Shown one piece after another: positions 10,283 through 20,106 of a stretch of 64,000 nucleotides of DNA. Position 1 is the first letter of the stretch. Every line of letters begins with the position of its first letter. The translations under genes were made by a program, and so were the position numbers. The DNA comes from Rhodoferax sp. (GTDB taxonomy: Bacteria > Pseudomonadota > Gammaproteobacteria > Burkholderiales > Burkholderiaceae_C). The notes beneath the pieces were generated by a model. That model worked only from the letters and a program-made list of their open reading frames with translations. It ran no database searches and was not told the origin of the DNA. Where the stretch lies: NCBI RefSeq assembly GCF_028714215.1, contig NZ_JAQTMS010000009.1, forward strand, positions 1 through 64,000, given 5' to 3'.

Positions 10283-11158
10283 TCAAGTTGGCGCGTTTTG
10301 CAGCGCCGCGATGCGCTCTTCGATCGGCGGATGGGTGGCAAACAGTTGGCCGACGCCGCCGGCAATGCCGAACGCCGCCACGCTCTTGGGCAACTCTCCG
10401 GGCTGCATGCCGCCCAGGCGCGCCAAGGCGTTGATCATGGGTTGCCGGCGGCCCAGCAATTGGGCCGAACCGCCATCGGCGCGGAATTCGCGGTGCCGCG
10501 AGAACCAGGCCACCACCATGGAAGCGGCAAAACCGAGCACGATATCCAGCACGATGGTGGTGATCATGTAGCCGATGCCGGGCCCGCTGGAGCGCTCGTC
10601 GCCCTTGCGCAAAAAGCTGTCGACGGCGTAACCGATGACGCGGCTCAGGAACACCACAAAAGTATTCATCACGCCCTGGATCAGCGTCATGGTGACCATG
10701 TCGCCATTGGCCACGTGGGCGATTTCGTGGCCAATGACGGCCTCGATCTCTTCATGCGTCATGCCTTGCAGCAGCCCGGTGCTGACTGCCACCAGTGCCG
10801 AATTCTTGAAGGCGCCGGTGGCAAAAGCATTCGGATCGCCGTCAAAAATGCCTACTTCCGGCATGCCGATATGGGCCTTGTCGGCGAGTTTGCGCACCGT
10901 CTCCACAATCCAGGCTTCGTCGGCGTTTTGCGGCTGGTTGATGAGGCGCACGCCGGCCGTCCACTTGGCCATCGGCTTGCTGATCAAGAGCGAGATGATG
11001 GCGCCGCCAAAGCCCATGACCAGGGCAAAACCGAGCAACGAACCCAGGTTCAGCCCGTTGGCCGTCAGGTAGCGGTTGACGCCCAGCAAACTGGCCACGA
11101 TGCCCAGCACTGTCACCACCAACACGTTGGTCAATACAAACAAAAGAATGCGTTTCAT
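10283..11158 (-). CDS. htpX: Membrane zinc metalloprotease HtpX
   Basis: [11 protein letters not shown] start; [19 protein letters not shown]. Confidence 0.92.
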   Translation of the reverse strand: MKRILLFVLTNVLVVTVLGIVASLLGVNRYLTANGLNLGSLLGFALVMGFGGAIISLLISKPMAKWTAGVRLINQPQNADEAWIVETVRKLADKAHIGMPEVGIFDGDPNAFATGAFKNSALVAVSTGLLQGMTHEEIEAVIGHEIAHVANGDMVTMTLIQGVMNTFVVFLSRVIGYAVDSFLRKGDERSSGPGIGYMITTIVLDIVLGFAASMVVAWFSRHREFRADGGSAQLLGRRQPMINALARLGGMQPGELPKSVAAFGIAGGVGQLFATHPPIEERIAALQNAPT

Positions 11159-11223
11159 GGTGTCCTTTAAATACGCCCGAAAGAGGCTGCCAGCCCCGGA
11201 TGGTAAGGGCTGGGCGACCGATT

Positions 11224-11979
11224 TCAAGGTCTGGGCGGTCGAAACACACTGGCGTCGGCGTAAAACGCCGGCTCTTCATTGGCCACCCACCAGCCGGGCA
11301 CACCCAGTACCGGCAAGTGCGCAAACGGCTTGCGCGCCAGTATTTCGGCACTCAGGTCCGAGGCCATCCAGTCATCCAGATCGGCCAGCGATGGGCCGCT
11401 CGGCTGTGCCCGGTAGACATGGGCCGTGATGGCTTTTCGGGGCGCCACCAGTTTCTCCAGCAAGGCGTGGCCGAACAACAGCAAATGCGCCTCTTGCCAC
11501 AAGGGACGCAGATCGACGAACAAGGCGTGCCAGTCCTTGGCGGCCAGCGCCTGCCACAGCGCATCGGGCGCTTGCAGCCAGGCGGCGTTCTCGTCAAACA
11601 GTGTCAAGGCGTCACGCGCCGGACCACGCACCGGCTGGATGCCGGTCTGTGCAATCTGTGCCCGGTGCAACTGATTGAGCCGCTGCTTGGTCAGGGGGAA
11701 GCGCAGCCAGGCCAGGCCATTGAAGAAATCGTGCAAACCGTCGCGCGTCGGCACACAGCCGGTATCGAAGATGTACTGCTCGTAGGCCACCCCATCGGGC
11801 AGCTCGCCTTGTGGCACAAAACGCACCGGAAAATGGGGCCTGTCCAGCGCCGCCTGATTCAGCGCTGCCGGCTGCGACTGACCGGCCGCCACGCGTTGCA
11901 CCACGGCCTGGCCGACTGCGCGCCAGGGCGCCAGCCAGGGCGCGGTCCAGTCGATCTCCTGGATCAGGCCAAGCGCCAC
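11224..11979 (-). CDS. DUF3025 domain protein
   Basis: [12 protein letters not shown]...[21 protein letters not shown] start overlapping the pyrC stop is plausible. Confidence 0.7.
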   Translation of the reverse strand: MALGLIQEIDWTAPWLAPWRAVGQAVVQRVAAGQSQPAALNQAALDRPHFPVRFVPQGELPDGVAYEQYIFDTGCVPTRDGLHDFFNGLAWLRFPLTKQRLNQLHRAQIAQTGIQPVRGPARDALTLFDENAAWLQAPDALWQALAAKDWHALFVDLRPLWQEAHLLLFGHALLEKLVAPRKAITAHVYRAQPSGPSLADLDDWMASDLSAEILARKPFAHLPVLGVPGWWVANEEPAFYADASVFRPPRP

Positions 11980-12995
11980 GGCATGGTCTCGCCGGCGCGC
12001 AGGGGCTTGAGCTGCGCCTCGCCAAAGGCAAAACTCTGGGGCACCGTCCAGGCTTCGCGCTTGAGGGTGACATGGCCGGTGTTGCGCGGCAGGCCATAAA
12101 AATCGGCGCCGTTGAAACTGGCAAAAGCCTCCAGCTGGTCCAGCGCACCGGCCGCATCGAACGCTTCGGCGTACATCTCCAGGGCGGCATGCGCCGTGTA
12201 GCAACCGGCGCAACCGCTGGCGTTTTCTTTCAAGTGCGCCGGGTGCGGCGCGCTGTCACTGCCCAGGAAGAACTTGGCGGAACCGCTGGTGGCAGCAGCC
12301 ACCAAAGCCAGGCGGTGGGTCTCGCGCTTCAAGACCGGCAGACAGTAGTAATGCGGCCGGATGCCGCCCGTGAAAATGGCGTTGCGGTTGTACAGCAGAT
12401 GGTGCGCCGTGATGCTGGCCGCGGTGAAGCGGTCCGACTGCTGCACGTATTGCACGGCCTCCAGCGTGGTGATGTGCTCGAAGACGATTTTCAGCTCCGG
12501 AAAATCACGCCGCAAGGGAATCAACTGGGTCTCGATGAAGACCGCTTCGCGGTCGAACAGATCGACCTCGGGCGCCGTCACCTCACCGTGCACCAGCAGC
12601 AACAAACCGGCGCGCTGCATCGCCTCCAGCGTTTTGTAGGTCTTACGCAAATCAGTCACGCCGGCGTCGCTGTTGGTGGTGGCGCCTGCGGGATAGAGCT
12701 TGACGGCCACCACGCCGGCGTCGCGGGCACGTTGGATTTCATCCGGCGGCAAATTGTCAGTGAGGTACAGCGTCATCAAGGGCTCGAACTGCCGGCCCTG
12801 CGGCACGGCGGCCTGGATGCGCGCCTTGTAGGCCAAGGCAGCGGCAGTGCTGGTGACCGGCGGCCGCAGATTGGGCATGATGATGGCACGGCCGAACTGG
12901 GCCGCGCTATGCGGCACCACCCAGCGCAAGGCAGCGTCATCGCGCACATGCAAGTGCCAGTCGTCGGGTCGGGTCAGGGTAATGGTTTGCGTCAT
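11964..12995 (-). CDS. pyrC: Dihydroorotase
   Basis: [42 protein letters not shown]. Confidence 0.93.
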   Translation of the reverse strand: MTQTITLTRPDDWHLHVRDDAALRWVVPHSAAQFGRAIIMPNLRPPVTSTAAALAYKARIQAAVPQGRQFEPLMTLYLTDNLPPDEIQRARDAGVVAVKLYPAGATTNSDAGVTDLRKTYKTLEAMQRAGLLLLVHGEVTAPEVDLFDREAVFIETQLIPLRRDFPELKIVFEHITTLEAVQYVQQSDRFTAASITAHHLLYNRNAIFTGGIRPHYYCLPVLKRETHRLALVAAATSGSAKFFLGSDSAPHPAHLKENASGCAGCYTAHAALEMYAEAFDAAGALDQLEAFASFNGADFYGLPRNTGHVTLKREAWTVPQSFAFGEAQLKPLRAGETMPWRLA

Positions 12996-14179
12996 CCCGC
13001 TATTGTCCCCACTACTTGAGCTCCCAGCGTGTGCCAGGCCCGGACTTGCACATTTTTGACTGAATAACTGTCTTGCCCTCCATACACCAGCACCGGGTCG
13101 GCGGCAGCCGCGCCGGCATAGCGTTGCCAACGCTGACAGGCATGCACCCAGTCGGACGCAAAGGTGGCCCCCGACTTGATCTCCACGGCATGCAGTTTGC
13201 CCGCGTGTTCAAACAGCAAATCGACTTCCGTGCCATGGTTATCGCGCCAAAAGTAGATATCGGCCGGCAAGCCTTGATTCCATCGGTGTTTAAGGGTCTC
13301 GCTCACCACCCACGACTCAAAAATGGGACCGCGCAAGGCGTGGATGGCCAGGGTTTCGGAGCTGTCGACGCGCAACAGATGGCACAGCAAGCCGGTATCC
13401 AGAAAATACAGCTTGGGCATCTTGACCAATCGCTTGCCAAAGTTCTGGTGGTAGGGCTGCAACAGGTACACCACGTAGCTGGCTTCCAGGACGGTCAGCC
13501 AGCTGCGCGCTGTGGTGTGGCTAATGCCGCAGTCTGCCGCCAAGGCAGACAGGTTCAGCAACTGGCCCGTGCGTGCTGCACACATCAACACAAAACGCTG
13601 AAACAAGGACAGATTCGAAACTTCGAGCACCTGCCGGACATCGCGCTCAACGTAGGTCGCCGCATAGGCGCTCAACCACTGGGCCGGCCGATCAAGTTGC
13701 CGCCGCCGGTCATACAAGGCCGGGTAACCACCCAGCCATATGGTCTGCTCCAGTGTTTTGGGGTTCAAGCCGGCGGCTGCTAGCTCACCCAGCGAGAGTG
13801 GCAGCAACTGCACCAAGCCGACCCGTCCGGCCAGTGACTGGGTGATACTCCCCAGCAAACCAAACTGCTGCGAGCCTGTGATGACAAACTCTCCCATCCG
13901 GGCACGCTGGTCGACCACACCTTGCAGATAAGAAAAAATCTCCGGACAACGCTGCACTTCGTCGAGCACTGCGCCATTCGGCAAGAGTGCGAAAAACTGC
14001 CGCGGGTCGGCCATGACCCGCTGGCGAATTTCAAGATCTTCAAGGGAAAAATAGGGTTTGTCAGGGAACGCCTGGCGCGCCAGTGTTGTTTTGCCGGATT
14101 GACGCGGACCGGTCAAGGCCACAACCGGGAAACCCTTGGCCATCTGCCCAAGCAACCGCGAAGCCTGACGGTGAATCAT
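12992..14179 (-). CDS. AAA_14/DUF4143 ATP-binding protein
   Basis: [20 protein letters not shown]-terminal [20 protein letters not shown]. Confidence 0.88.
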   Translation of the reverse strand: MIHRQASRLLGQMAKGFPVVALTGPRQSGKTTLARQAFPDKPYFSLEDLEIRQRVMADPRQFFALLPNGAVLDEVQRCPEIFSYLQGVVDQRARMGEFVITGSQQFGLLGSITQSLAGRVGLVQLLPLSLGELAAAGLNPKTLEQTIWLGGYPALYDRRRQLDRPAQWLSAYAATYVERDVRQVLEVSNLSLFQRFVLMCAARTGQLLNLSALAADCGISHTTARSWLTVLEASYVVYLLQPYHQNFGKRLVKMPKLYFLDTGLLCHLLRVDSSETLAIHALRGPIFESWVVSETLKHRWNQGLPADIYFWRDNHGTEVDLLFEHAGKLHAVEIKSGATFASDWVHACQRWQRYAGAAAADPVLVYGGQDSYSVKNVQVRAWHTLGAQVVGTIAG

Positions 14180-14233
14180 TTGTACAATTTCACTTTCTAA
14201 AACTCAAATTGTACAGATTGAGCGCGATCCAGA

Positions 14234-15250
14234 TCAAGCCGGCAAATTCCCGCGCAACCGGCCATCGAGCGGGTAGGCCGGGTCGGTATAGCCGGGGGTG
14301 GACGGGTGGCCCGGCTTGACCAGGCTGTCCACCAGCGCCTCGTCCTCCAGGGTGAACACATAGTCCAGCGCCGGCCGGTAGTCTTGCCATTGCGCCAGCG
14401 TGCGCGGTCCGGCAATCACCGAGCTGACCACCGGGTTGGCCAGCACCCAGGCGGTGGCGAACTGCGCCAGGCTGATGCCCTTGGCCTTGGCATGGTGCTT
14501 GAGCTGCTGCGCAATATGCAGCGACTCTTCGCGGAACTCGGTCTCGGCCATGCGCTGGTCGGCGCGGCCGGCGCGGCTGGCGGGGTCGGGCGTCTGGCCC
14601 GGCTGGTACTTGCCGGTGAGCACGCCGCGCGCGATCGGGCTGTAAGGCGTGACGCCAATGCCATAGTGCGCGCAGGCCGGCAGCACCTCGACCTCGGGCA
14701 TGCGGTTGAGCAGGTTGTAGTAAGGCTGGCACACCACCGGCGCCGGCATGCCAAGCTGCCCGACCAGCCTCATCATTTCGGCAATGCGCCAGCCGCGGAA
14801 GTTGGAGATGCCCCAGTAGCGGATCTGGCCGGCGCGCAGCATGGCATCGAGCGCCCGTAAAGGCTCTTCCAGGTTCATGCCGTTGTAGTCGCGGTGCAGG
14901 TACAGGATGTCCAGGTAATCGGTTTGCAGGCGCGCCAGCGAAGCCGCCACCTCGCGCAGCATCCAGCTGCGCGAGTATTGGCCCTCGTTGACCCGCTCCG
15001 ACATCTTGTTGCCCAGCTTGCTGGCCAGCACCCAGTCCTGGCGCTGGCCCTTGAGCAACTCGCCGACCATGGTCTCGGCGCCGCCCTTGGAATAGACGTC
15101 GGCGGTGTCGATGTAGTTCACGCCATGGGCGTGGGCGTCGGCCACGATGGCGGCAGCCTCCTCGCGACCGGTCTGGTCACCGAACATCATGGTGCCCAGG
15201 CAGAGGGCGGAGACTTGCAGTTGGCTGTTGCCGAGAGAGCGGTATTGCAT
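14234..15250 (-). CDS. Aldo/keto reductase
   Basis: NYIDTADVYSKGGAE; typical AKR motifs. Confidence 0.9.
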   Translation of the reverse strand: MQYRSLGNSQLQVSALCLGTMMFGDQTGREEAAAIVADAHAHGVNYIDTADVYSKGGAETMVGELLKGQRQDWVLASKLGNKMSERVNEGQYSRSWMLREVAASLARLQTDYLDILYLHRDYNGMNLEEPLRALDAMLRAGQIRYWGISNFRGWRIAEMMRLVGQLGMPAPVVCQPYYNLLNRMPEVEVLPACAHYGIGVTPYSPIARGVLTGKYQPGQTPDPASRAGRADQRMAETEFREESLHIAQQLKHHAKAKGISLAQFATAWVLANPVVSSVIAGPRTLAQWQDYRPALDYVFTLEDEALVDSLVKPGHPSTPGYTDPAYPLDGRLRGNLPA

Positions 15251-15325
15251 GGAAATCTTCAGAGTGGAGGGGGAAAACTTGCAGTCTATGCCAAAGCCGA
15301 CCGGGAACAGGTCAGGCTTGCTCTT

Positions 15326-16174
15326 TCAGCGCGACACATGAGGCGCGATCGGCGCGCCAGAATCGCGCTCTTCGACCGCCTGCTTGAAGCCCACCGCCTC
15401 GGCGCGCTGCTTGAACCACTGGCCTTCGGGCGAATGGCGCGCCGCGCCGTCGAACAGGGTGGCGAACATTTGCGTGGTCGTCAGGCCCATGTTGTCGAAC
15501 GCCGAATTGATCATCAGCTTGCTCATCATGAGCTGGTTGCGCGGCACGCTGGAAATGCGCTGCGCCAGACGCTCGACGTAAACGTCTAGCTCAGCCTCCG
15601 GCACCGCATCCAGCACCAACCCCATGTCCTTGGCCTGCATGCCGGTCACCAGATCGCCGGTAAACAGCATGCGCTTGGCGCGCTCGGCACCCAGGCGATA
15701 GACCCACATCGCCGGCGTCGGTATGCCCCAGACCCGCGCCGGCGGATAGCCGATCTTGGCGTCCTCGGCCATCACCACCATGTCGCAGCACAAGGCAATG
15801 TCGCTGCCGCCGGCCACGGCATGGCCATGGACCCTCGCGATGGTGGGTTTGTAAGAGCGCCACAGCGACATGAACTTCTGCGTGTTGCCGTACATCAGCT
15901 CGAAGTCGATCATGCTGTCCCAAGGCATTTCCTGCTGGCCCGGGTTGGCGCCGGGCGTCTGGGCATAGTGCTTGAGGTCGTAGCCGGCGCAGAAAGCGCG
16001 CCCGGCACCGGTCAGGACGATGACGTGCACGCCCTTGTCCTTGTTGGCCAGCGCCACCGCCTCGGCGATCTCGGTGGGCATCTGGTCGTCGATCGCGTTC
16101 AGCCGCTCCGGGCGGTTCAGCGTGATGGTGGCGACGCGGCCCTCGACAGCGTACGCAATACTTTTGAAAGACAT
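15326..16174 (-). CDS. Enoyl-CoA hydratase/crotonase family
   Basis: TLNRPERLNAID; GHAVAGGSDIALCCDMV. Confidence 0.88.
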   Translation of the reverse strand: MSFKSIAYAVEGRVATITLNRPERLNAIDDQMPTEIAEAVALANKDKGVHVIVLTGAGRAFCAGYDLKHYAQTPGANPGQQEMPWDSMIDFELMYGNTQKFMSLWRSYKPTIARVHGHAVAGGSDIALCCDMVVMAEDAKIGYPPARVWGIPTPAMWVYRLGAERAKRMLFTGDLVTGMQAKDMGLVLDAVPEAELDVYVERLAQRISSVPRNQLMMSKLMINSAFDNMGLTTTQMFATLFDGAARHSPEGQWFKQRAEAVGFKQAVEERDSGAPIAPHVSR

Positions 16175-16260
16175 GGTGCCTCCTGAAGGTGTTGGTAATT
16201 GTTGCATAGCGGACCCGCTTGAGGCGTCCGCGCCACACCGACCACACCCGGTGCGCCGAC

Positions 16261-17103
16261 TTACTTGCTGGAATGGTCGACGTTGATAAACGGCGTGGCG
16301 CCGCCGGTCACGCTGGGCAGCTTGCCATCCCATTTGGCAATCGCGGCACGTTCATTTTCGATGCGCCGCAGCGACAACAACTCGGGCGTGATCTGCATCC
16401 GCTGCACCGCCAGCGCTTCAGCCTCGGCCTTGGCGCCCACCACTTTTTGCTGCGCTTCCACCTGCAGGCGCTGCAAGTCGCGCTCGGCCTGCTGCTTTTG
16501 CTGTTCCGCCTTCACCTTGTTTTCAATGGCATCGGAAAAGCTCTTGGAAAACGCAAAGTTGATCAAATTGAATTCGTCCAGCACCAGGCCGTGGCGCACC
16601 ATCTTTTGTTTCAGCAGCGCGGCAATCTGATCCCGCACCACCGTGCGCTGGGTGATCAATTCTTCCGCGGTGAAAAGAGCCGTGACGGCCTTGACCGACT
16701 CATGGGTCGCAGGAATGATGATGCGCGCGGCCAGGATGTCGGTCGACGGCCCCACATTCTTGAACGCCTCCACGGCAAACGCCGGGTCGAGGTGGTAGTT
16801 GATGGCCACTTTGGTGTGCACCGTCTGCAGATCCTTGGACGCCGCATCGCCGTCCCCTTCGCCGTTCTGGATCTGCACATTCATCAGGTTCATGGACTGG
16901 GCGATGGGCCAGCGGAAATGCAAACCGGGCTCATACAACGCATCGCGCGCCGAGCCAAATGTCGTCATCACGCCCCGGCTACCGGCGGGCACGATCGCCA
17001 CCGGCGCCAGCAGCGCGATCACCACGCACGCCCCCACGAAGAACGTGATTTTCTTGGCCCAACCACCGTCCCGCACACCAGCCAATTGATCGATGAACGC
17101 CAT
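16261..17103 (-). CDS. SPFH/prohibitin family membrane protein
   Basis: N-terminal TM; SRGVMTTFGSARDALYEPGLHFRWP; ALLKQKMVRHGLVLDEF. Confidence 0.85.
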   Translation of the reverse strand: MAFIDQLAGVRDGGWAKKITFFVGACVVIALLAPVAIVPAGSRGVMTTFGSARDALYEPGLHFRWPIAQSMNLMNVQIQNGEGDGDAASKDLQTVHTKVAINYHLDPAFAVEAFKNVGPSTDILAARIIIPATHESVKAVTALFTAEELITQRTVVRDQIAALLKQKMVRHGLVLDEFNLINFAFSKSFSDAIENKVKAEQQKQQAERDLQRLQVEAQQKVVGAKAEAEALAVQRMQITPELLSLRRIENERAAIAKWDGKLPSVTGGATPFINVDHSSK

Positions 17104-17208
17104 GAAACACCTCCCTTTATAGTCCGTAATAATGAAACGGCGGCCATCCGACTGGCCTGCCGTGGCCGCAGTATCGCAGTTTGGGTTCGATCAAAGCGGT
17201 TTGGACTC

Positions 17209-17544
17209 TCAGGCAAACACCACATTCACCCGGCCCGCCACGCCAGCCACGGCACGGCGGCGGGCGGGTTTGACCACGATGTCGATATCGCGCCCGAGCC
17301 GGGCCAGACATTCAAGCATCTTGGCCTCGCTGATGCCCCTGAATTGACCGCGCAGCAACATGGACACCTTGGGCTGGGGCATGGCCAGCAGCTCGGCGGC
17401 TTGTTGCTGGGTCAGGTTTTGGCGCTTGATGATGTCGCCAATTTTGCTGGCCAGTTTGGCCTTGACCAGCATCTCTTGCGCGTCGGCCATGCCCAGGTCG
17501 GCGTAGACGTTGCCGCTGCCTTGTTCAAGGGTGATGGTGCTCAT
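17209..17544 (-). CDS. HigA-like XRE antitoxin
   Basis: NLTQQQAAELLAMPQPKVSMLLRGQFRGIS HTH; follows HigB-like gene. Confidence 0.85.
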   Translation of the reverse strand: MSTITLEQGSGNVYADLGMADAQEMLVKAKLASKIGDIIKRQNLTQQQAAELLAMPQPKVSMLLRGQFRGISEAKMLECLARLGRDIDIVVKPARRRAVAGVAGRVNVVFA

Positions 17545-17576
17545 GGGGAAACTCCTGCAAATAGGTGGGTTGATCT

Positions 17577-17939
17577 TCACTGCCCGGCGTGCGCCAAAGC
17601 GGCCTTGAGTCGGTCACGGACCAAGTCCATATCCGGCTTGGGGGTCGCAATGCCGGAGGTGGATTTCTTCTGAAAGCAGTGCAGCACATACACAACTCCG
17701 GCAATCTTCACGGTGTACACCGCCCGGTAGGTGCTGCCCGCCTCGCTTTCCACCACCTCCAGCACACCCGCCGAGCCAAAGCCCTTCAATGGCTTGGCCT
17801 GAACATGCTTGCCACCGGTCTGCGCCAGGTAAAGGGCATAACCGAAGGTATCTTGCACTTCGTCGGGCATGGCCTGAAGGTCTTTCCTGGAAGAGCCCAT
17901 CCATAGCAACGGTTTGGGCGTGTCGTGGACCAGGGACAT
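17577..17939 (-). CDS. HigB-like (RelE/Gp49-type) toxin
   Basis: KPLKGFGSAGVLEVVESEAGSTYRAVYTVKIAGVVYVLHCFQKKS. Confidence 0.87.
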   Translation of the reverse strand: MSLVHDTPKPLLWMGSSRKDLQAMPDEVQDTFGYALYLAQTGGKHVQAKPLKGFGSAGVLEVVESEAGSTYRAVYTVKIAGVVYVLHCFQKKSTSGIATPKPDMDLVRDRLKAALAHAGQ

Positions 17940-18103
17940 GAGGAATTATACCTATGTGGGTCTAAATATGTGCCAAACCGAAGTGACGTAGTCCGATGGA
18001 CACCGCGTGCACCCAGTGCCGGTCATAGTCGGGTAACTGAAGGTTTCCATTATTGAGAGGTTAGTATTGCATTTTAACCATGCATTGCTAAAATGCAATA
18101 TAA

Positions 18104-18201
18104 ATGAATGCCAAGCCGATTGCCAGCGCCCAAGAAGTGCGAGACGATGAACTGGCAACTTCTGGACGACTTCCAGCATGACGTCGAAACCTGGAGGTGA
18201 A
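18104..18201 (+). pseudogene. Internally deleted remnant of a TumE-type (DUF6516) toxin gene
   Basis: ATGAATGCCAAG start, then out of frame a tail reading QLLDDFQHDVETW, immediately upstream of a matching antitoxin-like gene. Confidence 0.4.
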
Positions 18202-18203
18202 GC

Positions 18204-18566
18204 ATGAAAGCCATCATTGAGATCGCCCCGCGTGGCTCGGTATTCAAGGCCGCGCGCAAACAAGTCAAGGCCGCCGAGGCCAGTGCACCGTTCGGCGCCG
18301 ACCACCACCTGAGTTTCGAGTCAGCCCGCACCCTGTTCTCGGAACTCACGCCGGCCCGCATCGACCTGCTGGAGGCGCTGCGCCAGTGCGGCCCCTGCTC
18401 GGTCTATGCACTGGCCAAAACCGTGGCGCGCAACTACTCCAACGTGCACACCGACGTGGGCAAACTGGAAGAGCATGGCCTGGTCCGGCGTACACCGGAA
18501 GATGCCGTGTTTGTGCCGTTTGAGTCGGTGGAGATTCACCTGGATTTGTTCAAAAAAGCAGTTTGA
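18204..18566 (+). CDS. HTH antitoxin-like regulator (TumA / HVO_A0114-like)
   Basis: SFESARTLFSELTPARIDLLEALRQCGPCSVYALAKTVARNYSNVHTDVGKLEEHGLV. Confidence 0.75.
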   Translation: MKAIIEIAPRGSVFKAARKQVKAAEASAPFGADHHLSFESARTLFSELTPARIDLLEALRQCGPCSVYALAKTVARNYSNVHTDVGKLEEHGLVRRTPEDAVFVPFESVEIHLDLFKKAV

Positions 18567-18631
18567 GAGTGGCACATGCCATCGACACGTATAAAGGTTT
18601 ATACTTGTATTAACAAAGCAAGGGATCGGTC

Positions 18632-18895
18632 ATGATTGCAACCGTAACGACAGAGCAAACAATCCAGGCCTGGGGCAATGGCCTTGGGGTGCGTATTACT
18701 GCGCCAGTCGCCAAAGCGGCACGCTTTGCGCGCGGCCTGCCTATCAAGGTGGAGGTGGTTGAAGGCGGCGTTTTTCTTCGGGCCGTGGGCAAGCCCCAGT
18801 TAACGCTGGCACAGAAGCTCAAAGCTTTTGACCCGGCGATCCATGGCGGCGAAGTGATGGCAACGGGTCGCATCGGCGCCGAGGTGTTCGAATGA
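18632..18895 (+). CDS. MazE/AbrB-type antitoxin
   Basis: IQAWGNGLGVRITAPVAKAARFARGLPIKVEV. Confidence 0.85.
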   Translation: MIATVTTEQTIQAWGNGLGVRITAPVAKAARFARGLPIKVEVVEGGVFLRAVGKPQLTLAQKLKAFDPAIHGGEVMATGRIGAEVFE

Positions 18896-19260
18896 AAACG
18901 CCAGGAAAATTGTGGGTGCCGGATCGGCGCGACATGATCTGGATTGATTTCAGTCCCCAGGTCGGCGGCGAAATGAAAGACGAGCACCCCATGATGGTGC
19001 TGTCGCCGAAAGCTTTTAACGAGCGGACAAACCTTGTCATTGGGCTGCCGATGACGCACGCTCAATCAAACGACAGCAACCCCTTTGCGGTCAAGTTCGT
19101 GACGCCCAAAGGCGAGGTTTGCTACGTGCTGGCACATCAACCCAAATCATTTGCCTGGCGCGCCCGAGGTGCCCGCCCGCATCCCTGGAAACAAGTGCCG
19201 CCCACAGTATTCGAGTCGGCGTGTGAAGAACTGAACGGGATCATTTCCATCGGTGTTTGA
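18892..19260 (+). CDS. MazF/PemK-type endoribonuclease toxin
   Basis: WIDFSPQVGGEMKDEHPMMVLSPKAFN; ATGA overlap with antitoxin. Confidence 0.88.
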   Translation: MKTPGKLWVPDRRDMIWIDFSPQVGGEMKDEHPMMVLSPKAFNERTNLVIGLPMTHAQSNDSNPFAVKFVTPKGEVCYVLAHQPKSFAWRARGARPHPWKQVPPTVFESACEELNGIISIGV

Positions 19261-19470
19261 AACATCAGGCACCGCCCAAGTCGGGAAGTCACGCAACCTT
19301 CCTCCGACCAACCCACGCGCGCTTGAAAACCGGGAACAAGGTCGCGCCAAACCCAACAGCCAAAGGCGCTGCTGGTCCCGCTGGTGGCGAGGTTTCCGGA
19401 CACGGTGCAAAGGCTTGAGGCGGTTTGAACCAGTGCGCCGACGTGGCCCAAGATTAGTCACAGCATCGAC

Positions 19471-19863
19471 TCAGCCCATCTTGAATATGAAATGGCTCGG
19501 CTTTTCAGTACGCCCGACATGACTTGCCACAGCAAGACGACCGCAATATGTGAAGTCCGTGTGATGCCGCTCACGATGAAATAGATGAATTTCATCTCCG
19601 GTCGATGCGGCATTGAGCATTCGATCTTCGCCAAAATGATCGGTCGGACCTTCCCATTCGAGTTTGCCACCAGTGAGGCGATCGGCGTATTGCTCAGCGG
19701 AAGATTGTTTTTCTTCTGTAACGAAGAGAACTATTTTGTTGTCGTCTCGTGGGGTGACTACACCGCGAGCAATGGCGTGAAAACTGGTGTAGCCCCATAG
19801 CTCAGCTAATGCTTGGCGCGAATAGGTGGCACCTTTTGTGATCTTGGCGAATGAGACGGGCAT
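19471..19863 (-). CDS. Standalone DUF3427-like domain protein
   Basis: KGATYSRQALAELWGYTSFHAIARGVVTPRDDNKIVLFVTEEKQ...IHLFHRERHHTDFTYCG. Confidence 0.65.
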   Translation of the reverse strand: MPVSFAKITKGATYSRQALAELWGYTSFHAIARGVVTPRDDNKIVLFVTEEKQSSAEQYADRLTGGKLEWEGPTDHFGEDRMLNAASTGDEIHLFHRERHHTDFTYCGRLAVASHVGRTEKPSHFIFKMG

Positions 19864-19979
19864 GATGATCCTTTAGTTCAACTCAATATATGGAGGCACG
19901 GGCGAGTCTCCCTAGCGTTTCGATTGTCGCCCTAACAACCAGCAACACCGCATACATGATCCCAGAACGCCACCCGCAG

Positions 19980-20050
19980 AGATTGGGGTATGGTCCCCCG
20001 CCGATTTGTGCGCATTTGGCAGTATGAGGCGGGGGGCCATGCCCCAATCT
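19980..20050. repeat. Long inverted repeat (about 23-bp arms, about 25-bp loop)
   Basis: AGATTGGGGTATGGTCCCCCGCC ... GGCGGGGGGCCATGCCCCAATCT, two arm mismatches. Confidence 0.8.
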
Positions 20051-20106
20051 CCGCCACCACGATCATTCGCCGCCACGCACTTTACCGCTAAAGGCAAGCG
20101 GTCGAA

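Noticed and set aside
9638-11170. 510-aa plus-strand ORF
   Set aside because: Antisense to the EamA transporter and htpX genes; Gln/His/Arg-rich shadow frame.
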